Part shown: positions 11,380 through 20,065 of the stretch, in pieces
Numbering within the stretch: the stretch's first letter is position 1
How the letters are laid out: each line of letters begins with the position of its first letter
NCBI GenBank assembly: GCA_018820205.1
Contig: JAHJOK010000024.1
Coordinates: 50,508 to 114,507, forward strand
DNA from: Alphaproteobacteria bacterium
GTDB lineage: Bacteria; Pseudomonadota; Alphaproteobacteria; Caulobacterales; Caulobacteraceae
Length of the DNA stretch: 64,000 nucleotides
Reading direction: 5' to 3'
Notes under the pieces: model-generated
Told to the model about the DNA's origin: nothing
Seen by the model: only the letters and a program-made list of their open reading frames with translations
The model's database searches: none
Made by a program: the position numbers and the translations under genes

Positions 11380-11755
11380 ACAAGACACCGACGACGCGAT
11401 CGATCAGGCGATGCGGACGCATGAGCGCGAGTTGCTGCGAAGCCTCGGCGATGAACCGGGCCACCTGGATCAGGTCGCGTCGATGTTCGGCGGGCGGAGC
11501 GGATGGGTCAGCGTCGTACTGATCGTCGTCCAGGCCGTGCTTTTCCTGGCTGGTGCATGGGCGGGCTGGCGGTTCTTTCAGGCGAGCGAGCCCCTGACCG
11601 CCCTGCATTGGGGGCTGCCGGCCGCGGTGCTGCTGATCATGTCGTTGATGATCAAACTGGCCATGTGGCCCACGATGCACGCCAATCGCCTGGCTCTCCA
11701 GCTCAAGCGCATCGAGCTGAGACTGGCCCAGACGCAGGGTCCGGGCCCAGGCTGA
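11372..11755 (+). CDS. DUF6768-type membrane protein, possible anti-sigma factor
   Basis: 127 residues: a charged N-terminus (DDAIDQAMRTHERELLRSLGDEPG), then two hydrophobic membrane helices (about 49-68 and 82-98), then a C-terminal basic helix. Small two-TM proteins of this type are encoded directly after ECF sigma genes. By position it is likely to hold or modulate the sigma factor at the membrane, but no classical zinc anti-sigma motif (HxxxCxxC) is seen, so the regulatory role is inferred. Start ATG 11372 has a GGAGAC site. Confidence 0.75.
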   Translation: MPRQDTDDAIDQAMRTHERELLRSLGDEPGHLDQVASMFGGRSGWVSVVLIVVQAVLFLAGAWAGWRFFQASEPLTALHWGLPAAVLLIMSLMIKLAMWPTMHANRLALQLKRIELRLAQTQGPGPG

Positions 11756-11878
11756 GCCGACGGGGCGCGTTGGAACTCGACTAGCCGGCGGTTTTGGTGC
11801 ATTAGCGCCGACTTCTTACGGCTCGCGCTTTCGCCCGGTGCGAGCCTTGGTTCGTACTCACCGGGCGCGAGAGGCCGC

Positions 11879-12097
11879 ATGGCTAAGGAAGAACTGCTCG
11901 AGTTTCCCGGCACCGTCAGCGAACTGCTGCCGAACGCAACGTTCCGCGTGACGCTCGAGAACGATCACGAAATCATCGCCCATACCGCCGGCAAGATGCG
12001 CAAGAACCGCATCCGCGTGCTGGCCGGCGACAAGGTGCTGGTCGAGATGACCCCCTATGACCTGACCAAGGGTCGCATCACCTATCGCTTCAAGTAA
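11879..12097 (+). CDS. infA: Translation initiation factor IF-1
   Basis: A 72-residue S1/OB-fold protein that occupies the ribosomal A site during initiation. The sequence is canonical: [52 protein letters not shown]. It is followed after 12 bp by maf. The 123 bp upstream contain no other gene and probably the promoter. Confidence 0.98.
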   Translation: MAKEELLEFPGTVSELLPNATFRVTLENDHEIIAHTAGKMRKNRIRVLAGDKVLVEMTPYDLTKGRITYRFK

Positions 12098-12109
12098 GGA
12101 CGGGGCTGC

Positions 12110-12685
12110 ATGGCCCGTCCTGAACTGGTGCTGGCCTCGGCCAGCCCGCGCCGCATCGAACTGCTGGCGCTGATCGGGGTCACGCCCGATCGCATCGTTC
12201 CCGCCGACATCGACGAGACCCCATCGAAGGACGAGACCCCGCCGCGCCTCGCCGTGCGTCTGGCGCGGACAAAGGCGCAGGCCGTTTCGCAGCAGTTCCC
12301 GGACGCCGTGGTCCTGGCCGCCGACACCGTGGTCGCCGTCGGCCGGCGGTTGCTGGAGAAACCCGCCGACGCGGCCGAGGCCGAACGCTTTCTGCGCCTG
12401 CTCTCCGGGCGGAATCACCGCGTCTCCACCGCGGTAGCCGTTGCGGCCGGAGAGCGGACGATGCATCGCTGCGTCGAGACGCGCGTGGCCTTCAAACGCC
12501 TGTCGGAGCCCGAAATCCACGCCTATGTCGCCGGGGGCGACTGGCGCGGCAAGGCGGGGGGATACGGCATCCAGGGCCCGGCGGCGGCCTTCGTGCTGAA
12601 GATCGTCGGCAGCCATCCGGCCGTGATGGGGCTGCCCCTGCCGGAGACGGTCAATCTGCTCGCCGGGGTCGGCTGGCGGCGATGA
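12110..12685 (+). CDS. maf: Maf family nucleoside triphosphate pyrophosphatase
   Basis: 191-residue house-cleaning enzyme that hydrolyses non-canonical or excess (d)NTPs to monophosphates. Motifs: LASASPRRIELL at the N-terminus, VVLAADTVVAVG, SGRNHRVSTAVAV and GGDWRGKAGGYGIQGPAA. Which Maf subgroup (dTTP/UTP or 7-methyl-GTP) cannot be settled by eye. Its TGA stop overlaps the next start (ATGA), so it is co-translated with the RNase gene. Confidence 0.93.
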   Translation: MARPELVLASASPRRIELLALIGVTPDRIVPADIDETPSKDETPPRLAVRLARTKAQAVSQQFPDAVVLAADTVVAVGRRLLEKPADAAEAERFLRLLSGRNHRVSTAVAVAAGERTMHRCVETRVAFKRLSEPEIHAYVAGGDWRGKAGGYGIQGPAAAFVLKIVGSHPAVMGLPLPETVNLLAGVGWRR

Positions 12686-13716
12686 CCGGCGACGTCGAGG
12701 TGTTCCTGGACGACACGCCGGGCGAGGCCAGGGGTATCGTCACGCGGGACGGCCGGTTCGAACGGCTGATGATACAGCGCGAGGACGATCCGCCTCAGCA
12801 TCGGCTCGGCGCACGATGCGTCGGGCGCGTGATCGGCCTGCGCCCCGCCTTCCGGGCGGCCTTCATCGATATCGGCGGCGACGGGCCTGCGGGGTTCCTG
12901 CCGCTGGGCAAGGGCGAATCCCTGGGCGAGGGCGAGGTCATCGAGGTCGAGGTGACGGCCGAGCCGCGCCAGACCAAGGGGCCGGCGCTGAAACGGATCG
13001 GCTCCGCGCAGGGCAAGCCTCGCCTTGTCGCCCCGGGACCGGATGTCGTGGAACGCCTGGGTCGCATTGCGCCGGGCGTAGAGCCGGTCCGGGGCGTCGA
13101 CGCCATCAGGGCCGGTCTCGAAGCAGAGGCCGAGGCGCTGGCGTCTGGCGAAGTCTTCGCCGAATGGGCGCTGGATCTGGCGGTGCAACGAACGCGCGCG
13201 CTGATCGCCGTGGACATCGACCATGCGGGCATCCCCGGACGCGATGTCCGAAAGGCCAGGGACCAGGCCAATCGGCAGGGTCTGAAACAGGCGGCCCGGA
13301 TGATACGGCTGCGCGGCTGGGGCGGTCTGGTGGTCATCGATCTGGTGGGCGTGACGCTGGATCCGGCTCAGGTTTCGACGATGGCCAGGGAGGCGTTCGC
13401 CGACGATGACGCCGCTTTTGGCCCCCTCAGCCGCTTCGGCGTCCTGCAACTGGCGCTGCCGTGGCGCGAGCGACCTGTCGAAGAGTCGTTGAATGATGCG
13501 GCGGGTCGTCGCGGCCTGATCACTCGCGCCATTGATGTCGCCCGTCATCTCAGGCTGGCCATGCTGTCCGACACGGCGACGCCGCGATTCACCGCGCGTT
13601 GCGCCCCGGAGGAGGCCGCCGTCGCCGTCGCCCTGGTCCGTCGCGTCGGACCGAGGGCGACTCTCCTGTCGGACCCGAAGGCGTCGCGTGGGCGTTTCGT
13701 GATTGAGGAGGGCTGA
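12682..13716 (+). CDS. Short ribonuclease E/G family protein
   Basis: 344 residues, an endoribonuclease E/G core without the long RNase E scaffold. An S1-like domain is at the N-terminus (GARCVGRVIGLRPAFRAAFIDIGGDGPAGFLPL), and a catalytic core has a metal-binding aspartate in GLVVIDLVGVTL. It is shorter than RNase G (about 490 aa), and I do not see the CPxCxG zinc link used for tetramer formation. Such compact versions are common between maf and yacG in alphaproteobacteria. Activity is probable but not certain given the missing parts. Confidence 0.82.
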   Translation: MTGDVEVFLDDTPGEARGIVTRDGRFERLMIQREDDPPQHRLGARCVGRVIGLRPAFRAAFIDIGGDGPAGFLPLGKGESLGEGEVIEVEVTAEPRQTKGPALKRIGSAQGKPRLVAPGPDVVERLGRIAPGVEPVRGVDAIRAGLEAEAEALASGEVFAEWALDLAVQRTRALIAVDIDHAGIPGRDVRKARDQANRQGLKQAARMIRLRGWGGLVVIDLVGVTLDPAQVSTMAREAFADDDAAFGPLSRFGVLQLALPWRERPVEESLNDAAGRRGLITRAIDVARHLRLAMLSDTATPRFTARCAPEEAAVAVALVRRVGPRATLLSDPKASRGRFVIEEG

Positions 13717-13720
13717 AGCC

Positions 13721-13888
13721 TTGGCGACCTGTCCCATCTGCCGAAGAAATCCGACCGTGGAAGCCTACAAGCCGTTCTGTTCGAAACGGTGCGCGGACAT
13801 GGATCTGCAGAAGTGGCTGGTGGGCGCCTATGTGCTGCCGGACACGGACGAGGGCGTCCCTGACGCCGATCCCGAAAACCACGACTGA
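13721..13888 (+). CDS. yacG: DNA gyrase inhibitor YacG, zinc-finger protein
   Basis: 55 residues with four zinc-binding cysteines (CPIC and CSKRC) and the tail DMDLQKWLVGAY typical of YacG, which binds GyrB and blocks DNA binding. I use TTG 13721 because GAGGAGGG sits about 8 bp upstream; a TTG at 13703 is an alternative. It ends the maf-RNase-yacG string and precedes tRNA-Phe, a common alphaproteobacterial arrangement. Confidence 0.9.
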   Translation: MATCPICRRNPTVEAYKPFCSKRCADMDLQKWLVGAYVLPDTDEGVPDADPENHD

Positions 13889-13950
13889 TCCCCGCTGGAC
13901 ACCCCGTTTCGGCTCGCCTATAGACCCCGCTCCCGCGTTTTGACGCGTGC

Positions 13951-14026
13951 GCCTGGGTAGCTCAGTTGGTAGAGCAGCGGATTGAAAATCCGCGTGTCGG
14001 TGGTTCGAATCCGCCCCCAGGCACCA
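13951..14026 (+). tRNA. tRNA-Phe (anticodon GAA)
   Basis: 76 nt with encoded CCA. The acceptor GCCTGGG pairs with CCCAGGC, the anticodon stem is GCGGA/TCCGC with loop TTGAAAA, and the T loop is TTCGAAT. All arms pair well. Confidence 0.97.
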
Positions 14027-14433
14027 TCATTCCCGAACGTAAGCCTTTGATGCCGAGTTTGGACGGATGGGGCCGATTAACCTAACGCTGAAATGCAGCA
14101 GTGGTAAGACATTGCGGGGATAAGGCCTCTGCGCTCGCTCGAGGGGCGAAAAGCTGCTCTGAAGCCTTGACGCTCTGTTATCGGTTCGCCAAAGGAGCTT
14201 GACCGCTTTCTTTGCGTGAGCGGCCGAACGCCGGCTGGACCTGTGTCCGAAAGGCTTCGACCAACCCGCGATGGGGCCTTCGGGCAACCGGATGCGTTAG
14301 AAGGCGTTCCGACGATTGGCCAATCCGGCCGGCCGGCGGAACACAAGCGATTTTCATGAGGGGTGCAGCGTGCTGACGCGTTGCATTTCCTGGGTTCCAC
14401 GAGTCAGACCAAAAAAGCAGGAACTGGCGACAC
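14027..14433 (+). other. Intergenic region, upstream of exbB
   Basis: About 400 bp between tRNA-Phe and exbB. Overlapping open frames on the minus strand have no recognisable family, weak codon bias and no start sites, so I read them as chance. A TTGACG at about 14167 could be a -35 element, but I see no convincing partner. The last 20 bp hold the exbB ribosome site (CAGGAAC). Any iron- or nutrient-responsive operator expected for a TonB operon was not recognisable by eye. Confidence 0.6.
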
Positions 14434-15333
14434 ATGCACAAGACCAACATCCTTCTCGCCCTGGCCGGCGCTGCCGTCCTGATGGCGGGCTCGCCGGCTC
14501 TGGCGCAGACCCCGGCCCCCGACGCAACTGCGGCTGCTCCGGCTGACGCGACCGCCGCTCCGGCCGCCGCCACCCCGGCTCCGGCCGCTCCCGTGGCCGA
14601 AGCCGATCCTGAATCGGTCGGCGACGCCGTCTCGGGCGGACACGGTGGCGACATCACGCCGATCTCCATGTTCATGGAAGCCGGCATCGTCGTTAAGATC
14701 GTGATGATCGGCCTGCTGCTGGCCTCGATCTTCTCCTGGACCCTGCTGCTCATCAAACTGATGGAGTTCGGCGGTCTGAACCGCAAGACCGACCAGTTCC
14801 TGGAAGCCTTCCGCGGCGCCCGCACGATCGCGGACATGCGTCGCGTGGCCACCTCGGACGAGTTCGACGGCAACCCGCTGGCTGACATGGCCGCCGCCGC
14901 CACCGAGGAAATCGAATTGTCTCGCCAGGCTGGTCTCTCGGTCGCCGGTGATCATCGCGACTCGGCCCTGCTGCGCGCTCAACAGGCAGTCGCCGCCGTT
15001 CAGGCCGGTCTCGCCGCTCGTCTCTCGGGCGGGCAGCAGTTCCTGGCGTCGACCGGCTCCACTGGCCCGTTCGTGGGTCTGTTCGGCACCGTTTACGGCA
15101 TCATGAACTCCTTCATCGGCATCGCCCAATCGAACACGACCAACCTGGCCGTCGTCGCCCCCGGCATCGCCGAGGCCCTGCTCGCCACCGGTATCGGCCT
15201 GTTCGCCGCTATTCCCGCGGTTATCTTCTACAACTACTTCAACACCCGTATCTCGGCGTATGGCACCCGGTCTGACGGCTTCAACGCCGAACTGATCAAC
15301 TCCATCTCGCGTCAACTCGACAAGGGAGCCTAA
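14434..15333 (+). CDS. exbB: ExbB/TolQ/MotA-family proton channel protein with signal peptide
   Basis: 299 residues. It begins with a signal peptide (MHKTNILLALAGAAVLM, cleavage near LAQTP) and an Ala/Pro-rich linker of about 45 residues, then a first membrane helix (VVKIVMIGLLLASIFSWTLLLIKL) and the conserved C-terminal pair of helices (STGPFVGLFGTVYGIMNSF and ATGIGLFAAIPAVIFYNYF). With ExbD it forms the proton channel that energises TonB. The extended N-terminus with signal peptide is typical of the long ExbB type in alphaproteobacteria. First gene of a three-gene operon. Confidence 0.95.
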   Translation: MHKTNILLALAGAAVLMAGSPALAQTPAPDATAAAPADATAAPAAATPAPAAPVAEADPESVGDAVSGGHGGDITPISMFMEAGIVVKIVMIGLLLASIFSWTLLLIKLMEFGGLNRKTDQFLEAFRGARTIADMRRVATSDEFDGNPLADMAAAATEEIELSRQAGLSVAGDHRDSALLRAQQAVAAVQAGLAARLSGGQQFLASTGSTGPFVGLFGTVYGIMNSFIGIAQSNTTNLAVVAPGIAEALLATGIGLFAAIPAVIFYNYFNTRISAYGTRSDGFNAELINSISRQLDKGA

Positions 15334-15338
15334 GACGG

Positions 15339-15776
15339 ATGGCCGCCAAACTTTCAGGTGGCGGCGGCGGCAAGTATAACGTCGAGCAGCAAAGCGATAT
15401 CAACGTTACGCCTTTCGTTGATATCATGCTGGTCCTCCTCATCATCTTCATGGTGGCGGCGCCGCTCGCCACCGTGTCGATCGAGGTGAAACTGCCAACC
15501 GCCGTGGCCCCGCCCCAGGAGAACCCGCCCAAGCCGGTGTTCATCTCCATCCAGAGCGATGGCGACGTTTTCATCGGCGACGGACGCAGCAGCCCCGAAC
15601 AACTCGGGGACGACCTGCGGCGCCTGATCCGTACCCGTAACCCGGAAGAAGAGCGTATCTTCATCCGCGGCGACCAGCAGACCCGCTATGGCGATTTCAT
15701 GCAGGTCATGAATGCCCTGCAGGACAACGGTTTCTATTCCGTCGCCCTGGTCGGCGAAGACAACTCACCGGTGTAA
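15339..15776 (+). CDS. exbD: Biopolymer transport protein ExbD
   Basis: 145 residues with one N-terminal membrane helix holding the proton-carrying aspartate (NVTPFVDIMLVLLIIFMV) and a periplasmic domain. Partner of ExbB in the pmf-driven motor for TonB. It starts 5 bp after exbB and is followed 10 bp later by tonB. TolR is the related alternative; the neighbouring TonB favours ExbD. Confidence 0.95.
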   Translation: MAAKLSGGGGGKYNVEQQSDINVTPFVDIMLVLLIIFMVAAPLATVSIEVKLPTAVAPPQENPPKPVFISIQSDGDVFIGDGRSSPEQLGDDLRRLIRTRNPEEERIFIRGDQQTRYGDFMQVMNALQDNGFYSVALVGEDNSPV

Positions 15777-15786
15777 GGGGTCACAC

Positions 15787-16506
15787 ATGACAGACACACC
15801 CGTTGAGTATCATCGCAGTCGCTATGACGCCCCTCGCAAGAAGGGCTTCATGGGGGTCTCTCCCGGAATTTGGCTGATTGCGCTGGGGACGGTCACCGTC
15901 CTGTTCGCGGTCATGATCTTCTATCTCCAGAAGACCAAATTCGAGCTTCGGATCATGGAGTATTCGGACGACGCCGTGGACGTCGAGATCGTTGAACCGA
16001 TCCCGCCGCCTCCGCCGCCACCGCCGCCTCCGCCTCCGCCGGACACCCCGCCGCCGCCCAAGCTGCAGGTCCGTCCGCCGGTGATCAACACCCAGGCGCC
16101 TCCGCCGCCGATCACGCTTCCGATCGAGCCGACGAAGAAGGAAGACCGCGTCGAATACACGGGCCCGCCCGTGATCGTCCCCGGTCCGCCGCCGCCGCCG
16201 GCTCCGCCGGCTCCGGTTCGTCCTCCGGTGATCACCAACCCGAGCTGGGCGCGCCAACCGGCGCCGCAGTATCCGGACCGCGCCGCACAGCGCAACATCG
16301 AGCAGGGCAGCGTCACGCTGAACTGCGCGGTGCAGCCCAACGGCTCGATGAGCGACTGCAACGTCGTTTCGGAGAACCCGTCGGGCGCAGGATTTGCCCA
16401 AGAGGCGATCCGTTCGACCCGCAGTGCGCGGCTTTCGCCTCGCTCCGTGGACGGCGTCGCCGTCGGTGGTCGCGTGAACTTCACGGTTCGCTTCCGCCTC
16501 GGCTAG
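15787..16506 (+). CDS. tonB: TonB energy-transducing protein
   Basis: 239 residues: a cytoplasmic basic segment, one membrane anchor (about 31-52, WLIALGTVTVLFAVMIF), a long rigid proline-rich periplasmic span containing an uninterrupted run of 13 prolines, and a C-terminal TonB domain (NPSWARQPAPQYPDRAAQ to the end) that touches the TonB box of outer-membrane receptors. Two cysteines in the C-terminal domain (LNCAVQPNG, SDCNVV) may form a disulfide. Start ATG 15787 follows AAGGGGTC. Last gene of the operon. Confidence 0.93.
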   Translation: MTDTPVEYHRSRYDAPRKKGFMGVSPGIWLIALGTVTVLFAVMIFYLQKTKFELRIMEYSDDAVDVEIVEPIPPPPPPPPPPPPPDTPPPPKLQVRPPVINTQAPPPPITLPIEPTKKEDRVEYTGPPVIVPGPPPPPAPPAPVRPPVITNPSWARQPAPQYPDRAAQRNIEQGSVTLNCAVQPNGSMSDCNVVSENPSGAGFAQEAIRSTRSARLSPRSVDGVAVGGRVNFTVRFRLG

Positions 16507-16530
16507 GCGATCTGATCAGAACTGAGATCA

Positions 16531-16561
16531 ACGCCTCGGGGGAAACCCCGGGGCGTTTTTC
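16531..16561 (+). terminator. Intrinsic terminator of exbB-exbD-tonB
   Basis: CGCCTCGGGG pairs with CCCCGGGGCG (one T-G pair) around a GAAA loop, followed by five T residues, 25 bp after the tonB stop. Confidence 0.9.
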
Positions 16562-16656
16562 TTTGGGCGCAGCGAGTCGCGGCTTCAGACTGGCCTTGAT
16601 CCCCGCCGCCGGCGCCGCTAGACAACGCGGCTCGCGTCCCTCCTCGGGGTCGCTGC

Positions 16657-16733
16657 GCCGCCTTAGCTCAGTTGGTTAGAGCGCCGGTTTGTGGAACCGG
16701 AGGTCCTCAGTTCAAGCCTGAGAGGCGGTACCA
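16657..16733 (+). tRNA. tRNA-His (anticodon GTG), alphaproteobacterial type
   Basis: 77 nt with encoded CCA. The acceptor GCCGCCT pairs with AGGCGGT (first pair G-U), the discriminator is A73, the anticodon stem is CCGGT/ACCGG with loop TTGTGGA, and the T arm is CTCAG/CTGAG. It lacks the G-1 and C73 that define tRNA-His elsewhere, a known feature of many alphaproteobacteria. Confidence 0.93.
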
Positions 16734-16739
16734 TTCCCT

Positions 16740-18521
16740 TTATTCCGCTGCGGACGTCGCCGGTCTGGCGTCCTCGTCGGCGAACGGCGTGGGCGTGCCG
16801 CCCGACGGGCGTTTGCGTAGCGTCTGAACCGGACCCTTCAACTCCGACAACGCCTCCAGCGCGGCCGCTCGGCCGGCCGCCACGACCGGCTCGTAGACTT
16901 TCCAGTCGCGAATGTCGGAACCCTCGGGTTCCGGCAGGATCAGCAGGTCGGTCTCCGCGCGCGACGTTTCCATGTCGGCGTCGGTCGTGATGGTGGCCGA
17001 GCGCATCAGGACCGAAACGATCGGCGGACCCTTCTTCCACGCGCCGGAGACGATCCAGCGCCACCAGGACGGCGGGTTGGCCAGGGTGGCGGGATCGACG
17101 CCGCGCATCTGTGACATGTCCACGCCGACGATCGGGCCGGCGTTCAGGTGCCGCATCACGTCGGTCGGAAAATTCTTGATGACGGCGCCGTCGACCAGCA
17201 CCTGATCGTTGACGACGACCGGCGGCATCACCCCCGGAATCGAGATCGAGGCCCGCATCGCACGTCGCAGCATGCCCCGGCGGTGAACCTCGATCCGCCC
17301 GCTGGTCAGGTTCGACGAGACGGCGAAGAAGGGCAGGGGCATGTCGGCGATGTCGATGTCGCCATAGGCCTCTTCCAGCAGCCGGTCGACCTTGCCGGCG
17401 CGGGTCATGGCGATGATGGGAAAGGCCAGGTCGGCCAGGGGGTCGGTGCGCACGAAGGCTCGCTGGATCCGGGCCTCCAGCTCGTCGTCCGTCCAGCCCA
17501 GGGCCGGACCGGCGGCGATGACGGCGCCCATCGACGATCCGCCCAGGAAGTCGAACCGGATGCCGGCTTCGTGCAGGGCCCGTATGGCGCCGATATGGGC
17601 GTAGGCTCGCGCGCCGCCGCCGGACAGGACCAGGCTGACGGCGGTCCCGGTGATGACGCGGGCGATGCGGGCTGCATCGGCGGCGTCTCCCTCCATGGCG
17701 TGGAACCAGCGGCCGGGATTGATGGCGTTCAGCCAGACCGCCGTATTTGCAGGCCTGCGCATCCTAGGATCACGCAGCAGAATCAGGTCGGTGAACTGCT
17801 GAAGCCCATGGGCGATGCGGGCCGGAATATTGGCCGGGGGCGCCATCAGCGCATTGCCGACCAGAAACAGCCGATCGACCTGGCGCGCGCACAGGTTGGC
17901 CCAGGACGGCTCGTCCAGCTCGGCGACATAGAGGACGAAGTCGTGGGTGTCCTCCATCCGCGAGAACCACTCCGAGACCGACGACAGGGCGGAATGGTCG
18001 ATAACCTGGCAGGTGAAGCCCTGGGCGACGACGGACGCCGCGACCCGATCGACGAAGGGCCGGATCGGACGACCCCGCACGGAGATGAAGCCGAAGACGC
18101 TGGGTTCGGTGACGCCCGGCGCCCGCTCCCTGGCCCGATGCAGCATCAGGCGGGACAACTCGATCATCACGTCCGGCTGGGTGCGGACCGCATCGAAGAA
18201 TGCCTCCGCCGGCAGGGCTAGAATCTCCGAATCACGCAGCGCGACGACGCTGGCGGAATGGGCGGCGCCGGCGATCAGGGCCATCTCTCCGACCGGCTCG
18301 CCGGGTTTGATCACGCCCAGGAACTGGGGCGGCTGATCCTCGTCCTGGCGGAAGACTCCCAGCCGGCCGGATCGCAGCAGATAAAGACTGTCGGGGGCGT
18401 CGCCCGCCGAGAACAACAACTCCCCACCCGTCAGGGCGAACCAACTGGCCCTGGTGTTCTGATCCTCGAACACCTTCGCCAGCGCCGCTTCAAGACTGTC
18501 GGGGCGAGGATGGGCCATCAC
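16740..18521 (-). CDS. Cyclic-nucleotide-binding patatin-like phospholipase (NTE/RssA family)
   Basis: 593 residues. The N-terminal ~135 residues form a cNMP-binding beta-roll (GDAPDSLYLLRSGRLGVF, KPGEPVGEMALIAG). The patatin domain starts near 290 with the oxyanion loop SGGGARAYAHIGAIRAL, the nucleophile in GGSSMGAVIAAG (GxSxG) and the dyad aspartate in VDGAVIKNFP. This is the arrangement of bacterial neuropathy-target-esterase-like lysophospholipases. The middle (about 140-285) has no clear domain. The stop lies 6 bp from the tRNA-His CCA end on the other strand. Confidence 0.92.
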   Translation of the reverse strand: MMAHPRPDSLEAALAKVFEDQNTRASWFALTGGELLFSAGDAPDSLYLLRSGRLGVFRQDEDQPPQFLGVIKPGEPVGEMALIAGAAHSASVVALRDSEILALPAEAFFDAVRTQPDVMIELSRLMLHRARERAPGVTEPSVFGFISVRGRPIRPFVDRVAASVVAQGFTCQVIDHSALSSVSEWFSRMEDTHDFVLYVAELDEPSWANLCARQVDRLFLVGNALMAPPANIPARIAHGLQQFTDLILLRDPRMRRPANTAVWLNAINPGRWFHAMEGDAADAARIARVITGTAVSLVLSGGGARAYAHIGAIRALHEAGIRFDFLGGSSMGAVIAAGPALGWTDDELEARIQRAFVRTDPLADLAFPIIAMTRAGKVDRLLEEAYGDIDIADMPLPFFAVSSNLTSGRIEVHRRGMLRRAMRASISIPGVMPPVVVNDQVLVDGAVIKNFPTDVMRHLNAGPIVGVDMSQMRGVDPATLANPPSWWRWIVSGAWKKGPPIVSVLMRSATITTDADMETSRAETDLLILPEPEGSDIRDWKVYEPVVAAGRAAALEALSELKGPVQTLRKRPSGGTPTPFADEDARPATSAAE

Positions 18522-18589
18522 ATCTGTATCGCTGGATTCCGGCGGTCAGTCACGAAAGCCCGCAGCTTGTTTTGGCGGTCGGAGGCGCC

Positions 18590-20065
18590 TCATCCGCCCG
18601 GGCGCACGACCATGCAGGTGACGCGGCGTGCCGCGAGCGCCTCGCAGGCCGACTCCGCGGCGGACTGGCTCAGGCCGGTGAAGCGCGAGCGGTGCCAGCC
18701 TGAGACGCTCTGGACCGACCGCTCGGCGGCGGTGAACTGGCTGCGGAAGCGGCGGTTGACCTCGGTCAGCCAGTCGCGGGCCACCGTCTCGTCGCGGAAG
18801 GCGCCGACTTGGACGGTCCAGCGGTCCGTGGGCGCGGCGGGACGCGGAGGATTGGCGACGGCGCCTCGGTTCAGGTTGGAGGCGGCCGCCACGCCGGCGT
18901 TCAGACTGGCGGTCAGGTCGCCCGGGCTCGCCGGCGTAACCTCGGCGCGGCGGACCGGCGCCGGGGGACTGGCGACGGCTTCAGGCACGGGCGTGGCGCG
19001 GGTGTAGCGGACCGGCTCAGGGGCGGGTGGCGCGACCGTCGGCGGCAGGGGCAGAGAGGTGTAGGCCAGACCGCTGGAGGCGCTGCCCTCTTCTGTTTCG
19101 GGGGCGCCGTTCAGGGCGGCATAGGCGACGGGGGCGCCGGTGTCGGGCACGCCGATGCCGAAGCCGCGCTGTTCGAAGAACGTCTGGGCCACCTGGATTG
19201 GCTCGCCGCCGGCGCGCCGACGCTCGACCTCGAATCCGGTGTCCATCAGCTCGGCGACATGGGCGTTGCGGGTCACGCTGGACCGGCCGCCCAGAACGAT
19301 CGTGATGATCCGCTTGCCGCCCCGCACGGCCGAGGCCGCCAGGTTGTAGCCGGAGGCGTTGGTAAAGCCGGTCTTGATGCCGTCATAGCCGTTGCCGCTG
19401 TGCAGCAGGCCGTTGGTGTTGCGGTATTCCCGGCCCTGGTAGTTCCAGTCGTGCAGGCCGAAATAGGAATAGTACTGCGGATAGTCGCGCATCACGGCGC
19501 GGGCCAGGATGGCGAGGTCGCGGGCCGAGGTCAGCTGGCGGCTGTCTGGCAGTCCGTTGGGATTGACGTAGCGGGTCTGGGTCATGCCCAGTTCCTCGGC
19601 CTTCAGCGTGGCCATGGAGGCGAAGCGAGCCTGGGATCCGCCGATGTGTTCGGCGATGGCCATGGCCATGTCGTTGGCGGAGCGGACGGCGGTAGCGCGC
19701 ATGGCGTCGTCCAGCCGAATGGTCTGGCCGGCGGCGAGCCCCAGTTTCGACGGCGGCTGGGACGCGGCCAGGGGCGAGACGGTGATCACGTCGTCCAGGG
19801 TCGCTGTGCCCTTCTCCAACGCCTCGAACGTCAGATACAGGGTCATGACCTTGGTGACCGAGGCCGGGTAGCGGCGGCTGTCGGCGTGACGGGCGAACAG
19901 GACCTCGCCGGTCGAGGCGTCGACCACGATGGCGGCGTAGCGGTTGTTTTCGCCGGGCTGGGCCTGGACCCGACCCTGGCCCATGACGATCGCGCCGAAC
20001 ACAAGGGTCAGGGCGACCAAAGCGGCCAGCACGCGGCGGGTGGGAATCGACCGAAGACGCATCAT
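18590..20065 (-). CDS. D-alanyl-D-alanine carboxypeptidase with C-terminal SPOR domain
   Basis: 491 residues from the chosen start. An N-terminal signal or anchor (VLAALVALTLVFGAIVMG) is followed by an S11 penicillin-binding domain with all three active-site motifs: SVTK (S69-K72), SAN (129-131) and KTG (231-233). A Pro-rich linker leads to a C-terminal SPOR domain (RWTVQVGAFRDETVARDWL to the end) that binds denuded glycan at the division site. The enzyme trims the terminal D-Ala of peptidoglycan stem peptides, and the SPOR domain should direct it to the septum. The frame is open to 20122; ATG 20065 gives the normal signal peptide and has AAGAGG upstream. Two cysteines in the SPOR domain may pair. 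Confidence 0.93.
   Translation of the reverse strand: MMRLRSIPTRRVLAALVALTLVFGAIVMGQGRVQAQPGENNRYAAIVVDASTGEVLFARHADSRRYPASVTKVMTLYLTFEALEKGTATLDDVITVSPLAASQPPSKLGLAAGQTIRLDDAMRATAVRSANDMAMAIAEHIGGSQARFASMATLKAEELGMTQTRYVNPNGLPDSRQLTSARDLAILARAVMRDYPQYYSYFGLHDWNYQGREYRNTNGLLHSGNGYDGIKTGFTNASGYNLAASAVRGGKRIITIVLGGRSSVTRNAHVAELMDTGFEVERRRAGGEPIQVAQTFFEQRGFGIGVPDTGAPVAYAALNGAPETEEGSASSGLAYTSLPLPPTVAPPAPEPVRYTRATPVPEAVASPPAPVRRAEVTPASPGDLTASLNAGVAAASNLNRGAVANPPRPAAPTDRWTVQVGAFRDETVARDWLTEVNRRFRSQFTAAERSVQSVSGWHRSRFTGLSQSAAESACEALAARRVTCMVVRPGG

Noticed and set aside
14077..14400. Minus-strand gene in the gap before exbB (107 residues)
   Set aside because: No motif, no ribosome site and the wrong codon pattern; several overlapping frames are equally open.
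15990..16200. Tandem repeat or CRISPR-like array from the CCG-rich run
   Set aside because: It encodes the polyproline rod of TonB; no repeat-spacer order exists. No CRISPR array was seen anywhere.
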